A DNA stretch of 64,000 nt from JAGVSR01 sp964458265 (GCA_964458265.1 CAYWIF010000006.1:1-64000), one strand, 5' to 3'. Numbered from the stretch's first letter, positions 52,005-60,622 are shown. Program-made: numbers and translations. The notes: generated by a model from the sequence alone, not told the origin.

Positions 52005-53648
52005 TTACGGGCTCACGATGAGCGTCAGGGCGGCGCGGGCTTCGTCCTCGGTTCCCAGCGGCAGTTGCTCTTCGAGCGTTTCCGCGCGGCCCGCGCCGGT
52101 ACGGAAACGGCGAAGGTCATCTTGGGTTTTCTGATACGCGGCTTCGCGATCCGATGATTCGATCAGGAACGTGCGCCAATCCCCGAGCACGGTAAATCGC
52201 TGGCGTTCGAAATCGTGGCCGACGCCCGGTGGGCGTTTGGCGGTGGCGTTGCAGATCGCGACGATGCCGTTGCGGCCGGGCTTGTCGAGACGCAACTGGA
52301 ACGGCGCGCCGGACGCAGGCACCACGATCTGTGATCCACCCTTCACGTGATTGTCCATCTGGGTGTCGTTTGGAAACAGGACGGTTGCAAGGCCGCTGGG
52401 TTCGACGGCAACGATGGTCAAGTTGCAGTCGCCATTTGGCCGGACGTGGACACTGAGGAGATCGCCCACCTCGTAGTTTATCGCGTCCGTCCAGAGTGAC
52501 AGCGTCAAGTTCTGCGGCGTCGAGGCGGGCAGATCGCTGCTGAAATTTTTCGGGTTCGGCAACGCAAGAATACCACGCTTCAGAGCTTCCCAATCCTGCC
52601 TCAGCAGTCCTGTTTGGATGAGCCGGGCGGCCAGGATCGCGGCCTCTCCTTGCAGATTGGAGAGCCGCGCGCGAAGTGCCGGCTGGTCCAATTCCAGTTC
52701 CACAGCGGCGCGGGGTTCGCGGACGGTGCGCGTAAACTCGGTGGCGAGTGCTTCGACGGGATCGAGGCCGTCGACGAGACCCGCGGCGGCCGGCGCGGCT
52801 GCCGCGCGCGACAGCAATCCGCCCGAGCCGTTGGAACTGTCTCCCGCGGGGTTGGTCGCCGCCAAAGCCCTGGCGGCAAGGACTTCGGCTGGGACCACAA
52901 CCGGCAGAACGTCGCCGGGCCCGGCGCGCAGATCCCACGCCTCCGCTGTCAGTCCGAGATCGGATGGGCGAAAGGCCAGCAGGACGCTTGCGTCTCCGAC
53001 GGTGTCGAGTGCAACGTGGGATCGGGCCGTCAAGCGTCCGATCAAGATGGCAACCGCGTCGCGGTAAGCGGCGAGTTTGGCGTCGGACCGGCAGAGATTG
53101 TGAAGGTTGGCGAGTGAGATGAACCGCAGTGGCTCGGTGTTGTTATTGTCGAACGCCTTCTGCCAGACCGCAACATCGCGCTTTATCTGGGCAGCAGTGA
53201 CCTGGGATTTCTGCGCGCAGAGGCCCTGCTGTTCGGGCAGCGATGCGATCCAGTCGCGAACCGCGCCGATTTCCGCCGGGGTGGGGCCAGGCACCGGTCC
53301 GAAAAAGACCGACAGGGGCCGATGCCGTGACTGCATGATTTGATAGAGCCGGGACGCGTCGGGGTCGGCCGGCACAACAAGATCTTCGCGTTCGACCAGG
53401 TTGTTGAGGTCAACGATGTTTCCGAGATTGCCCTTAGCGGGCGGGTTCTCCAATTTGCCGCTGTGGTGACAACGCGCGCAGTGTGCTTCGAAGACTTCAA
53501 CGGCTCTGACTGCGGCGCCATCTTGACTTCCGCCTGCCGAGGCGGGAACCGGACCCGCAAGCGCCGTCAGGGCAACGGCCAACACAGTGCCGAGGCCGGT
53601 CGTGTTCCGGCTCGTTTGCGCTCGTCGTCTAACCTTTCCTGGAAACAC
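52005..53648 (-). CDS. Secreted cytochrome c-like protein with C-terminal DUF4384 domain
   Basis: This encodes 547 residues from GTG 53648. A signal peptide ends near PASAG (residue ~38). A single heme c motif CARCH sits at 57-61; a candidate distal methionine occurs in LYQIMQSRHRP. The middle 300 residues are helical and unassigned, with a Ser/Gly/Ala-rich linker (about 265-290). The C-terminal part from about residue 385 matches DUF4384: LWTDAINYEVGDLLSVHVRPNGDCNLTIVAVEPSG and TVLFPND, a domain usually found with kinases, caspases or TPR proteins and thought to act in the envelope. A heme c domain joined to DUF4384 suggests redox-linked envelope function; this is inference. Confidence 0.75.
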   Translation of the reverse strand: MFPGKVRRRAQTSRNTTGLGTVLAVALTALAGPVPASAGGSQDGAAVRAVEVFEAHCARCHHSGKLENPPAKGNLGNIVDLNNLVEREDLVVPADPDASRLYQIMQSRHRPLSVFFGPVPGPTPAEIGAVRDWIASLPEQQGLCAQKSQVTAAQIKRDVAVWQKAFDNNNTEPLRFISLANLHNLCRSDAKLAAYRDAVAILIGRLTARSHVALDTVGDASVLLAFRPSDLGLTAEAWDLRAGPGDVLPVVVPAEVLAARALAATNPAGDSSNGSGGLLSRAAAAPAAAGLVDGLDPVEALATEFTRTVREPRAAVELELDQPALRARLSNLQGEAAILAARLIQTGLLRQDWEALKRGILALPNPKNFSSDLPASTPQNLTLSLWTDAINYEVGDLLSVHVRPNGDCNLTIVAVEPSGLATVLFPNDTQMDNHVKGGSQIVVPASGAPFQLRLDKPGRNGIVAICNATAKRPPGVGHDFERQRFTVLGDWRTFLIESSDREAAYQKTQDDLRRFRTGAGRAETLEEQLPLGTEDEARAALTLIVSP

Positions 53649-53740
53649 CCCGTGCCGACCTTCTGCCGCCCTCGAATTCGGGCGGCACCATAACCGGCAC
53701 GATGCGGCGGGCCTAGGGCCGGTCCGCCACAGCCGGAGCC

Positions 53741-54706
53741 TCAGCGAACGAGGCGGATGGGTTCGCCGGCGCGCCGGACGAAGCGGCGGCCGAAGGCGTG
53801 CCCCTGGCCTTGCGAGATGGAAACCATTTCGGTCAACGGACGGGCCGCGGCGTCGCTGGGCGTGCGGGAAAGATAGAATTCAGCATGGAACATGCCCTCG
53901 CTCTCCTTGCCCTGGGTATCGATGCCCATTGCTTCGAGGCGAGCTAGAACGTCGCGGCATTCGCCTTCGGTCTGGAAGCGGCGCTGGATGAAGGTGGCGC
54001 CCGCCAAATGCTCGGTGACCAGCCCCGCCGAGTGTAAAGACTGCGCAATCGGATCATACGGGAACATGCGCAGCACGAATGATGCAAACCAAGGCCGGGG
54101 CTGCCCGATGGCGTCGAGAACCTTGGCCATGGTCCGCTCGGTGACGTAGCCGATCGCACCGGTCGAGATCACCAGATCGATGCCGCGCAACACCTCGCGT
54201 GCGCTGGCGGGAAGCGGAGCGTTTTCGAAGTTTCCGGAGATACCAGCGTGCAGGACGCCCGTGGTGCGGGCGTAATTTATGGCGGGCTCGGACGCATCAA
54301 GACCGATGACTTCGATGGTGCGGCGCGGCCAGGATCGGAAATAGCTTCTGTCGAGCATGGCAAGTTGCGCTGGCCCGACGAGGCTTTCGGGCAATTCGGC
54401 ATACCGTCGTGCCATCCGGTCGAGATCGATGGGAAACTGCAGAAGGGCGGCGTTGATACCGTAGCTGCAGCCGATGTCCAGGACCCGCAACGGCCGGCCC
54501 CTGAGGCGCTCCAGTTCGCTGACGATCGCTGCAAAGACCGGTTGAGCCAAATCCGGGATGATGTAATCCAGCCCGCAGAGTTCGCGAAAATAGGCGCGCG
54601 GATCGGGCTGCTCGTAAATGCTGTCGAAATTAGCTTTCGCGACCTCCTTGCCTTTCGCGCCATGGGCTTCGACCGTCGTCAGCGCCGTCAACTTCGATCC
54701 GCGCAT
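53741..54706 (-). CDS. Class I SAM-dependent methyltransferase, substrate unknown
   Basis: This encodes 321 residues. SAM motif I VLDIGCSYGINAALL lies at about residue 74, and the acidic ribose-binding residue is in VIGLDASEPAINYA (about 137). The N-terminus (FDSIYEQPDPRAYFRELCGLDYIIPD) is a distinctive lead-in. The C-terminal 70 residues add a beta-rich cap. Small-molecule methylation is likely; related proteins are annotated only as hypothetical methyltransferases. It is downstream of the universal stress gene on the same strand (45 bases), possibly one transcript. Confidence 0.8.
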   Translation of the reverse strand: MRGSKLTALTTVEAHGAKGKEVAKANFDSIYEQPDPRAYFRELCGLDYIIPDLAQPVFAAIVSELERLRGRPLRVLDIGCSYGINAALLQFPIDLDRMARRYAELPESLVGPAQLAMLDRSYFRSWPRRTIEVIGLDASEPAINYARTTGVLHAGISGNFENAPLPASAREVLRGIDLVISTGAIGYVTERTMAKVLDAIGQPRPWFASFVLRMFPYDPIAQSLHSAGLVTEHLAGATFIQRRFQTEGECRDVLARLEAMGIDTQGKESEGMFHAEFYLSRTPSDAAARPLTEMVSISQGQGHAFGRRFVRRAGEPIRLVR

Positions 54707-54751
54707 GGGCCATCCTCCGTTTTTTGCGTCACTCCCCTATGCCTGCGGGTC

Positions 54752-55234
54752 TCAACGCGAGTTTTTTGGTGCGACGACGGTGACGGGAACGCCCGAGTCG
54801 CTGATGACCCGTTCGGCGAAGCGGCCCGTGCAGGCCGCGGCGATGGCGCTCAAGGCGCGGTCCGTAAACGTGCTCGAGGCTTCGGCCACGAAGATCTGGT
54901 CGCACCGTTCCCGGCCGGCAATGCGGGTGATGACGTCGGCCTTGTCGCCGCGTTCGATCAATGTGGAACTGCCGATTCCTCTTGCGGTTGCCGAGCAACT
55001 TGCGCGCGTTAGGATGTCGCGAACGGTCACTTCGATGTGCTGACGACGTTTACTTTCCCAAGCCGAGGGTTCACGCTCGATGCCAAGGAGTACGAGTTCG
55101 CCGCCGACCGCCTCGGCGACCTCCATAGCACGGTCAAGCGCAACGGCGGCTTCCGCGGTTCCATCCATGACGACGAGGAGACGCGGCATCTGTGCCAGAT
55201 CAGGCTTTCGGGTTTGAAGGGCGGCGGACGTCAT
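54752..55234 (-). CDS. Universal stress protein-like protein
   Basis: This encodes 160 residues from ATG 55234; a longer in-frame start adds 19 basic residues. The fold signature is visible: RLLVVMDGTAEAAVALDRAMEVAEAVGGELVLLGI at the start and SGVPVTVVAPKNSR at the end. The usual ATP-binding G-2x-G-9x-G-S segment is degenerate (AEASSTFTDRALSAIAAACTGRFAE), so it may belong to the non-ATP-binding UspA type. No partner is evident except the adjacent methyltransferase and the 59-residue gene upstream. Confidence 0.75.
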   Translation of the reverse strand: MTSAALQTRKPDLAQMPRLLVVMDGTAEAAVALDRAMEVAEAVGGELVLLGIEREPSAWESKRRQHIEVTVRDILTRASCSATARGIGSSTLIERGDKADVITRIAGRERCDQIFVAEASSTFTDRALSAIAAACTGRFAERVISDSGVPVTVVAPKNSR

Positions 55235-55287
55235 TTGGTTCTTGTCTGAAGGACGTTTCCCCACAGTGGACAGCCGCCGCCCAGCTC

Positions 55288-55467
55288 TCACGAAGCCGAA
55301 AGGAGATCGGCTGACGGCTCCTTGTCGTTGGCGACCGTGCCGTTAGGCATGATCGCGGTATCGGGCTGCAGGATGACGGTGCGAACCTGTACGAACCCGC
55401 CTTGCGAGTAGACGGCTGGCAATTCGACCAACTGGGCCAATGGAACCAATTCCTCGATATCGGGCAT
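55288..55467 (-). CDS. 59-residue protein of unknown function
   Basis: This is a complete frame from ATG 55467 with GAGG 7 bases upstream. The sequence reads as a short helix (MPDIEELVPLAQLVELP) and beta-like strands (GGFVQVRTVILQPDTAIMP), with an acidic/serine tail. There are no cysteines or membrane segments. It overlaps nothing and precedes the universal stress gene on the same strand by 53 bases, so the two may be co-transcribed. Evidence is the ribosome site, sensible amino-acid composition and position; no family is recognised. Confidence 0.5.
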   Translation of the reverse strand: MPDIEELVPLAQLVELPAVYSQGGFVQVRTVILQPDTAIMPNGTVANDKEPSADLLSAS

Positions 55468-55666
55468 CTTCCATCCTCAGGCTGGGCTCAGCGGCCGTTG
55501 CCGATTAGCAAAGAGTCGGTTGTTTCGCTATTTGTTGCCAGAAGGTTCGAGTGCGTAGCCCTGAAGGCTAAGTAGCGGTACTTATCGAGATCGCAGCCTT
55601 AGGGTGTCACAAGCGCTCAGGCGCGGGTCCGCAGAGATCGGCCAATTCAGGAGTTTTCGCGCGACA

Positions 55667-57244
55667 ATGTCCGCAACGACGACAACGCGGCTCTGGCTTA
55701 TCGGAACCGCCTTCGTGGCAGGTTACGTGGCGCTGGACTACGTTAGCTACGTTAAGCCTTACCGGGACATCGGCGTCACGCCCTGGAATCCCTCGGCGGG
55801 TCTGGCCATCGCTCTGGTCTTTCTTGAGGGGCTGCCTCTGGCGCCTTTCGTTCTCGCCGCGCCTTTCATTGCCGATATGATCGTGCGCGATACGTCGGTG
55901 CCGGTGGCGATCGATCTGGCCGGGTCGCTCCTCGTCGGCGGTACGTTCATAGCGGCGGGGCTCGGGTTGCAACGGACCGGGCAATTCGATCCGCGCTTAC
56001 GATGCGTGCGCGACGTCATCACGCTCGCCGTGGTAGCGGCTTTGACGGCGGTGGTGGCGGCGGGTGCGATCGTCGTGATGTTCCTGTCGTCAGGACTGCT
56101 GATGCGGGATGAAGTGATGACCGTGTTCGGGCGGTCGGCCGTCGGCGATATCATCGGCATTCTGACTGTCGTGCCCGTCGTGTTGTTGTGGCGAACGCAC
56201 CGGCCATGGCCCGCAATCGGGCCGACGATGCCGCTGCAGTTGCTGGCGATCCTGGCGGCGCTGGTGATGGTCTTCGGGTATCGGGATGCATCGGCTTTTC
56301 AGCTTTTCTATCTGCTTTTCCTGCCTATTCTGTGGGTCGCCTTGAGCTACGGCCCGCCGGGTGCCGCAAGCGCGTTGGCCATCGTGCAGATTGGGATCGT
56401 CATCGGGGCAGAAATCCGCTTCGGGCCGGATCCGGGATTCAGCGCCCTGCAGGTTTTGATGATTGCGCTTGCGATCACGGGGTTGGTTGTGGGCGCGATC
56501 GTGGCGGAGCGCGAGGATGGGGCTGCCCGTCTGCGCGACCAGCAGGCCGCCCTGAACCGGACGCTGCGCATACGTTCGGCGGGAGAGATCGCGGCGACGA
56601 TCGCGCACGAAATGAATCAGCCTTTGACGGCGCTGGCCACTTACGGCGGTATCGCTTCGAAAGCGTTGCGCGATGGCGATCAAGCCTTGGCTCAGCGTGC
56701 GGTTGCCAAGGTCGAAGACGAGTGCCAGCGCGCGGCTTCCGTCATGACCGGCATTCGGGACCTTCTCCGGCAAGGGGCGTTGAACAAGCAGACCGTCATT
56801 CTCGACAGGGCGTTCGCGCAGATTTCAGAACTCGTTCGCGGCGATCTTTCGAAACGTGGGATTTTTGTTTCGTTCCAAGTGGAAGACCGCCTGCCGTCCA
56901 TCGCCGCCGATCCGATCCAGTTGCAGCAAGCACTGCACAACATGGTGGTCAATAGCGCGGAGGCGATCGAGAGCATGGGCCGGGAAGGCCGCGTGACTGT
57001 TCGGGCCGCTCGTGCCGATGACAGGACAATCCGGATCGATGTGGCCGACAACGGTCCGGGCTTTCCCCCTGCTTACGACATTACCGATCCGCCGCCATTC
57101 ACATCAACAAAAGCCGAAGGGTCAGGAATTGGATTGACGGTGGTGCGATCCATCGCAGAGGCGCACGGCGGCAGCTTCAACATCCAATCCTCACCGCGAG
57201 GAGCCACCGTCAGTCTTCGGCTTCCAATAGGAGAACACGCATGA
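55667..57244 (+). CDS. MASE1-domain sensor histidine kinase
   Basis: This encodes 525 residues. Residues 1 to about 285 are eight or so membrane helices of the MASE1 sensory type (WNPSAGLAIALVFLEGLPLAPFVL, then ADMIVRDTSVP and AVGDIIGILTVVPVVLLW). A HisKA domain follows with the phospho-acceptor His314 in IAATIAHEMNQPLTALATYGG, and a HATPase domain with NMVVNSAEAIESMG, DNGPGFPP and GSGIGLTVVRSI. It lacks PAS or heme domains, so it differs from FixL. It overlaps the regulator gene by 4 bases and must act on it. AGGAG lies 13 bases upstream of ATG 55667, a long spacing. Confidence 0.88.
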   Translation: MSATTTTRLWLIGTAFVAGYVALDYVSYVKPYRDIGVTPWNPSAGLAIALVFLEGLPLAPFVLAAPFIADMIVRDTSVPVAIDLAGSLLVGGTFIAAGLGLQRTGQFDPRLRCVRDVITLAVVAALTAVVAAGAIVVMFLSSGLLMRDEVMTVFGRSAVGDIIGILTVVPVVLLWRTHRPWPAIGPTMPLQLLAILAALVMVFGYRDASAFQLFYLLFLPILWVALSYGPPGAASALAIVQIGIVIGAEIRFGPDPGFSALQVLMIALAITGLVVGAIVAEREDGAARLRDQQAALNRTLRIRSAGEIAATIAHEMNQPLTALATYGGIASKALRDGDQALAQRAVAKVEDECQRAASVMTGIRDLLRQGALNKQTVILDRAFAQISELVRGDLSKRGIFVSFQVEDRLPSIAADPIQLQQALHNMVVNSAEAIESMGREGRVTVRAARADDRTIRIDVADNGPGFPPAYDITDPPPFTSTKAEGSGIGLTVVRSIAEAHGGSFNIQSSPRGATVSLRLPIGEHA

Positions 57245-57840
57245 GCGACACAGTATCGATCATCGATGATGAAGCCTCTGTCCGGGACGCTGTCGGGATG
57301 CTGTTGGAAACCAACGGGTATGCAACGGCGTCGTTTGCCAGCGTCGGCGAATTTCTGGATGCGCCGTTCGCTCCCGGCGCGATCGTGAGCGATGTGCGCA
57401 TGCCGGAGACGACGGGTCTCGATCTAGTGAGAAAATTGCAATCCAGTGATGACCCCCGGCCGGTCATACTGCTCACCGGGCACGGCGATATCGATATGGC
57501 CGTGCAAGCCTTGAAGCTCGGAGCGTTCGACTTCATCGAGAAGCCGTTCGATCTGGACCGTCTGCTGGCCGCCGTCAAATTGGCCATGGAGACGTCAGTC
57601 ACCTCGATGAAGACGACGATGGAGTTGCAGGAGCTTAAAACCCGTTATGCTTCGTTGTCCGACCGGCAGCGTGACACGATGCACTTGTTGATCCGCGGTC
57701 TTTCGAACAAGGAGATCGGTCTGGAACTCGGCATCAGCCCGCGGACGGTCGAAATTCACCGGACGTGGGTGATGACGCGGATGCAAGCCAAGTCGATGGC
57801 CGAACTTGTGCGCATGGGGTTGGGGCTCGGGCTGGCCTGA
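57241..57840 (+). CDS. FixJ-type response regulator
   Basis: This encodes 199 residues: a receiver domain (acidic pocket IIDDEAS, phospho-acceptor Asp51 in IVSDVRMPETTG, Lys101 in FIEKPFDL) and a LuxR/FixJ helix-turn-helix (LSDRQRDTMHLLIRGLSNKEIGLELGISPRTVEIHR). The pair MASE1 kinase + FixJ regulator resembles several systems controlling aromatic or one-carbon metabolism in Hyphomicrobiales, but the target is not known. The downstream ThDP-enzyme gene (129 bases away, same strand) is the simplest candidate. Confidence 0.88.
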   Translation: MSDTVSIIDDEASVRDAVGMLLETNGYATASFASVGEFLDAPFAPGAIVSDVRMPETTGLDLVRKLQSSDDPRPVILLTGHGDIDMAVQALKLGAFDFIEKPFDLDRLLAAVKLAMETSVTSMKTTMELQELKTRYASLSDRQRDTMHLLIRGLSNKEIGLELGISPRTVEIHRTWVMTRMQAKSMAELVRMGLGLGLA

Positions 57841-57969
57841 TTCAGGCCCGATCAGGCCTAGGCCTCGCGCCGTCAACTTCGTTCGCCGTTTTTAGCGGTA
57901 CTGAGCGCCGGACTTGCCTAAGCTCATTCAGCGGAGCCGCATGGGGCGCGTTCCGCAAGGCAGCCTTTC

Positions 57970-59634
57970 ATGCGCAGCGGCGGACGCATTCTCGTCGACC
58001 AACTCGTCTTGCAGAAGGCAGGGGCGGTATTCCTCGTGCCCGGCGAGAGTTTTCTCGCGGTTCTCGACGCACTCTACGACGAAGCGGCCGTGCCCTCGAT
58101 CGTGTGCCGGCATGAGGGCGGGGCTGCCATGATGGCTGAGGCCGCAGGGCGGCTGACCGGGCGTCCGGGAATTGCGTTCGTCACGCGGGCGCCGGGCGCC
58201 ACCAACGCGACCTCGGGTGTCTATGTCGCCGCCCAGGCGCAAACGCCGATGATCCTATTCGTCGGCCTGCCGCCGCGATCACGGGCGCATCTGACAGCAT
58301 TTCAGGACTTCGATCTTCCAGCGTTGTTCGGCGGCATGGCGAAGCATGTCGAGATTGCGTCCGCGGCGTCACGATTGCCCGAGACGGTCTCGCGCGCGTA
58401 TTCGATTGCCCTCAACGGACGGCCGGGGCCGGTCGTCATCGGGCTGCCCGAGGATGTCTTGTCGGAGACGGCACAGGTGCCGGATGCGCCGTTTATCGCG
58501 CCGGCACGTGCGGAGCCTTCGGATGCAGCAATGGCGGAGATTGTTTCGCTGCTGACCGGAGCCGAACAACCCATCGTTATCGTCGGTGGGCCGCGCTGGT
58601 CACCGGCGGCGTACGATGCGGTGCAAGTCTTCGCGCAGCGGTTCGATCTGCCCGTGGCGGCGGCATTCCGGGCGCAGGACTACATGGACAACCGGCATCC
58701 GTCGTATTGCGGGCATATCGGGATCAACATGGACGAGCGGCTGGCGCGGGCCATTCGCGCCTCCGATCTGTTGCTCGTCATCGGCGCGCCCCTCGACGAA
58801 ATCGGGACCGGCGGATGGAGTGTGATCGCATCACCGGTTCCCACCCAGCGCATTATTCATGTGCATCCAGCGGGATTGGATCCGCGCGATGGTGTGCGTG
58901 TAGCCCATGAAGTCGTGGCAACCGCCGACGGCTTCGCGCAGGCTCTGGTGAAGCTGGACCCGCCGAATGCAGGGCGCTGGCGGACCTTCCGGCGTGATCT
59001 TCGCGCCGCCTACGAACGTTCGCTCAGGCCGTTGCCGACACCGGGGGCCGTGCAGCTCGCCGAGGTCGTGCGCAAGGTTTCCGAGCGCGTCGCTGAAACG
59101 GGCATCATCACCAGCGGGGCCGGCAACTACAGCCAGTTCGTGCACCGCTATACGCGTTACGCGACGTATCCGTCGAGCCTTGCTCCGTCATCGGGATCGA
59201 TGGGGTACGGGCTGCCGGCCGCCATCGCGGCGAAACTCGAATATCCGGATCGCACTGTCGTGGCTTATGCCGGCGACGGGTGTTTCATGATGACGGCTCA
59301 GGAACTGTCAACGGCGGTCCAGTATGGCCTGCCCATCGTCGTGATCGTTGCCGACAACGGCATGTACGGCACGATCCGGATGCATCAGGAAAAGACCTAC
59401 CCGGGCCGAGTCAGTGGGACCTCGCTTATCAATCCGGATTTTGCGGAGTTTGCGCGCAGCTTTGGCGCATATGGCGCCAACGTGAGCGAGACGGCGGAGT
59501 TCGATAAGGCGTTCGAGGAGGCGCTGGCGTGCGGTGGGCCGGCGGTGATCGCGGTGAAACTGGATGCCGAGGCCCTGACGCCGGCGGCGACGCTCTCGGA
59601 CTTGCGCGCGCTGGGCGAGAGGCGCACCGTTTGA
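57970..59634 (+). CDS. Thiamine diphosphate-dependent acetolactate synthase-like enzyme
   Basis: This encodes 554 residues with three domains: N-terminal pyrimidine-binding domain with the catalytic Glu in CRHEGGAAMMAEAAGR, a central domain (IVIVGGPRWSP), and C-terminal ThDP-binding domain with AYAGDGCFMMTAQELSTA ending VADNGMYGTIRMHQ (GDG...DN motif). It is related to acetolactate synthase large subunits and to decarboxylases/lyases of the benzoylformate decarboxylase group; which reaction it catalyses is unclear. No small regulatory subunit (ilvH) is adjacent, which argues against biosynthetic acetolactate synthase. Next to the MASE1/FixJ pair. Confidence 0.85.
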   Translation: MRSGGRILVDQLVLQKAGAVFLVPGESFLAVLDALYDEAAVPSIVCRHEGGAAMMAEAAGRLTGRPGIAFVTRAPGATNATSGVYVAAQAQTPMILFVGLPPRSRAHLTAFQDFDLPALFGGMAKHVEIASAASRLPETVSRAYSIALNGRPGPVVIGLPEDVLSETAQVPDAPFIAPARAEPSDAAMAEIVSLLTGAEQPIVIVGGPRWSPAAYDAVQVFAQRFDLPVAAAFRAQDYMDNRHPSYCGHIGINMDERLARAIRASDLLLVIGAPLDEIGTGGWSVIASPVPTQRIIHVHPAGLDPRDGVRVAHEVVATADGFAQALVKLDPPNAGRWRTFRRDLRAAYERSLRPLPTPGAVQLAEVVRKVSERVAETGIITSGAGNYSQFVHRYTRYATYPSSLAPSSGSMGYGLPAAIAAKLEYPDRTVVAYAGDGCFMMTAQELSTAVQYGLPIVVIVADNGMYGTIRMHQEKTYPGRVSGTSLINPDFAEFARSFGAYGANVSETAEFDKAFEEALACGGPAVIAVKLDAEALTPAATLSDLRALGERRTV

Positions 59635-59816
59635 ACGGTTACGCAATCGTTACGATGTGTGCCGCGAGGTCTTAAAAAACAGTAAAATGGCGCGAAAGTG
59701 GATTAGCGATGTTGGGCGATCATCGTCGACTGTAAGACATTTTTGGGATAAACAAATCATCAACGCGGTGATTGCGATTGACGATAACTGAACCTCGACA
59801 GCAACGAGCCAGCACC

Positions 59817-59993
59817 ATGGATCTTCAAGCCCACACATTGATCGGCACGGCATCGCCGCGCTGGGCCAAGGTGTTGGCGCTCGCCTGCTTCGCTGTCGCG
59901 GGCGGTCTGCTCATCGAGTCGCTGGCGGATGCGCAGAAGGCCGGTTCGGCGGCTCGTTCGAGCGCGTCCATTGTCTTCCACGCCGTTTCCTGA
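59817..59993 (+). CDS. 58-residue single-helix membrane protein (tentative)
   Basis: The frame runs from ATG 59817. One membrane helix (about residues 16-38, WAKVLALACFAVAGGLLIE) is followed by a small-residue tail (SAARSSASIV). The ribosome site is weak (GAGCC). It precedes a strong terminator by 34 bases, which supports a short transcript here, whether or not it is translated. Confidence 0.45.
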   Translation: MDLQAHTLIGTASPRWAKVLALACFAVAGGLLIESLADAQKAGSAARSSASIVFHAVS

Positions 59994-60027
59994 ATTCTCC
60001 TCCCCCACCACTTGGTTCGAAGCCGGA

Positions 60028-60064
60028 GCCTCCACCTTAATAAGGTGGGGGCTTCTGCTTTTGG
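60028..60064 (+). terminator. Strong intrinsic terminator
   Basis: GAGCCTCCACCTTA (60028-60041) is complementary, with three wobble or terminal mismatches, to TAAGGTGGGGGCTT (60043-60056), followed by CTGCTTTT. It ends the transcript that contains the 58-residue frame. It lies 13 bases before the stop of the convergent PhnN-like gene. Confidence 0.7.
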
Positions 60065-60076
60065 AGATTTCGGCGA

Positions 60077-60622
60077 TCAGATGCCGGCGGGGGCAAACTG
60101 GCGTTGCGCCAGGGCGTCGAGCACACGATTGAAGCGGCGGACGGCTTCGGCGATATCGCCCGGATTGCGGACAGATGTTGTGCCGGGGCAGCGGTTGGCG
60201 CTGGGCCGGGCGGCATCGACCTCGGATGCGAGCGGAATGACTTCGACGTTGGGCCAGAGGGCGCGAAAGCGATCGACGGCGGCCGGAGGAACGGCGATGA
60301 CGACGATGCGGCCGGCGTCGAGCGCCGCAAGCGCACCGGCCGTCAAACCGTGGTCGGCATCGGCATGTTGCCAGCTGACCGCGAAGCCGCGGTTCCTTTC
60401 GATGTCGCGAAATACGCGGCGTGGAACGCCGATGTGTTCGCTGTCGAGGGCGGATGGTCGCGTTTGCAGACGCGCCGGGAACTCAAGGCGTGGGTCGTCG
60501 GCGTAGCGACGGCGCGCCGAGGCAATGAGAACGTCCTTACCGCGCGCTTCGGCACCGGAGAGAAGCACGAGGAGGCCCGCGCGTGATCGGTTCGCGGCGC
60601 TAGCGCAGGCTATATCCGTCAT
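60077..60622 (-). CDS. PhnN-like ribose 1,5-bisphosphokinase
   Basis: This encodes 181 residues. The P-loop reads LLSGAEARGKDVL (GxxxxGK followed by Asp, as in PhnN), followed by FPARLQTRPSALDSEH and RNRGFAVSWQHADADHGL, which match the PhnN pattern FALSW..HG. The C-terminal SVRNPGDIAEAVRRFNRVLDAL is also family-like. PhnN makes phosphoribosyl pyrophosphate in phosphonate use. None of the C-P lyase genes is near, so the gene is an orphan here and its activity may differ. The P-loop lysine and Asp are intact. Moderately confident. Confidence 0.65.
   Translation of the reverse strand: MTDIACASAANRSRAGLLVLLSGAEARGKDVLIASARRRYADDPRLEFPARLQTRPSALDSEHIGVPRRVFRDIERNRGFAVSWQHADADHGLTAGALAALDAGRIVVIAVPPAAVDRFRALWPNVEVIPLASEVDAARPSANRCPGTTSVRNPGDIAEAVRRFNRVLDALAQRQFAPAGI

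Noticed and set aside
59675..59700. TTAA-like repeats (CTTAAAAAACAGTAAAATGG) resembling a CtrA site
   Set aside because: The second half is TAAA rather than TTAA and there is no clear cell-cycle gene downstream, so the match is too weak.
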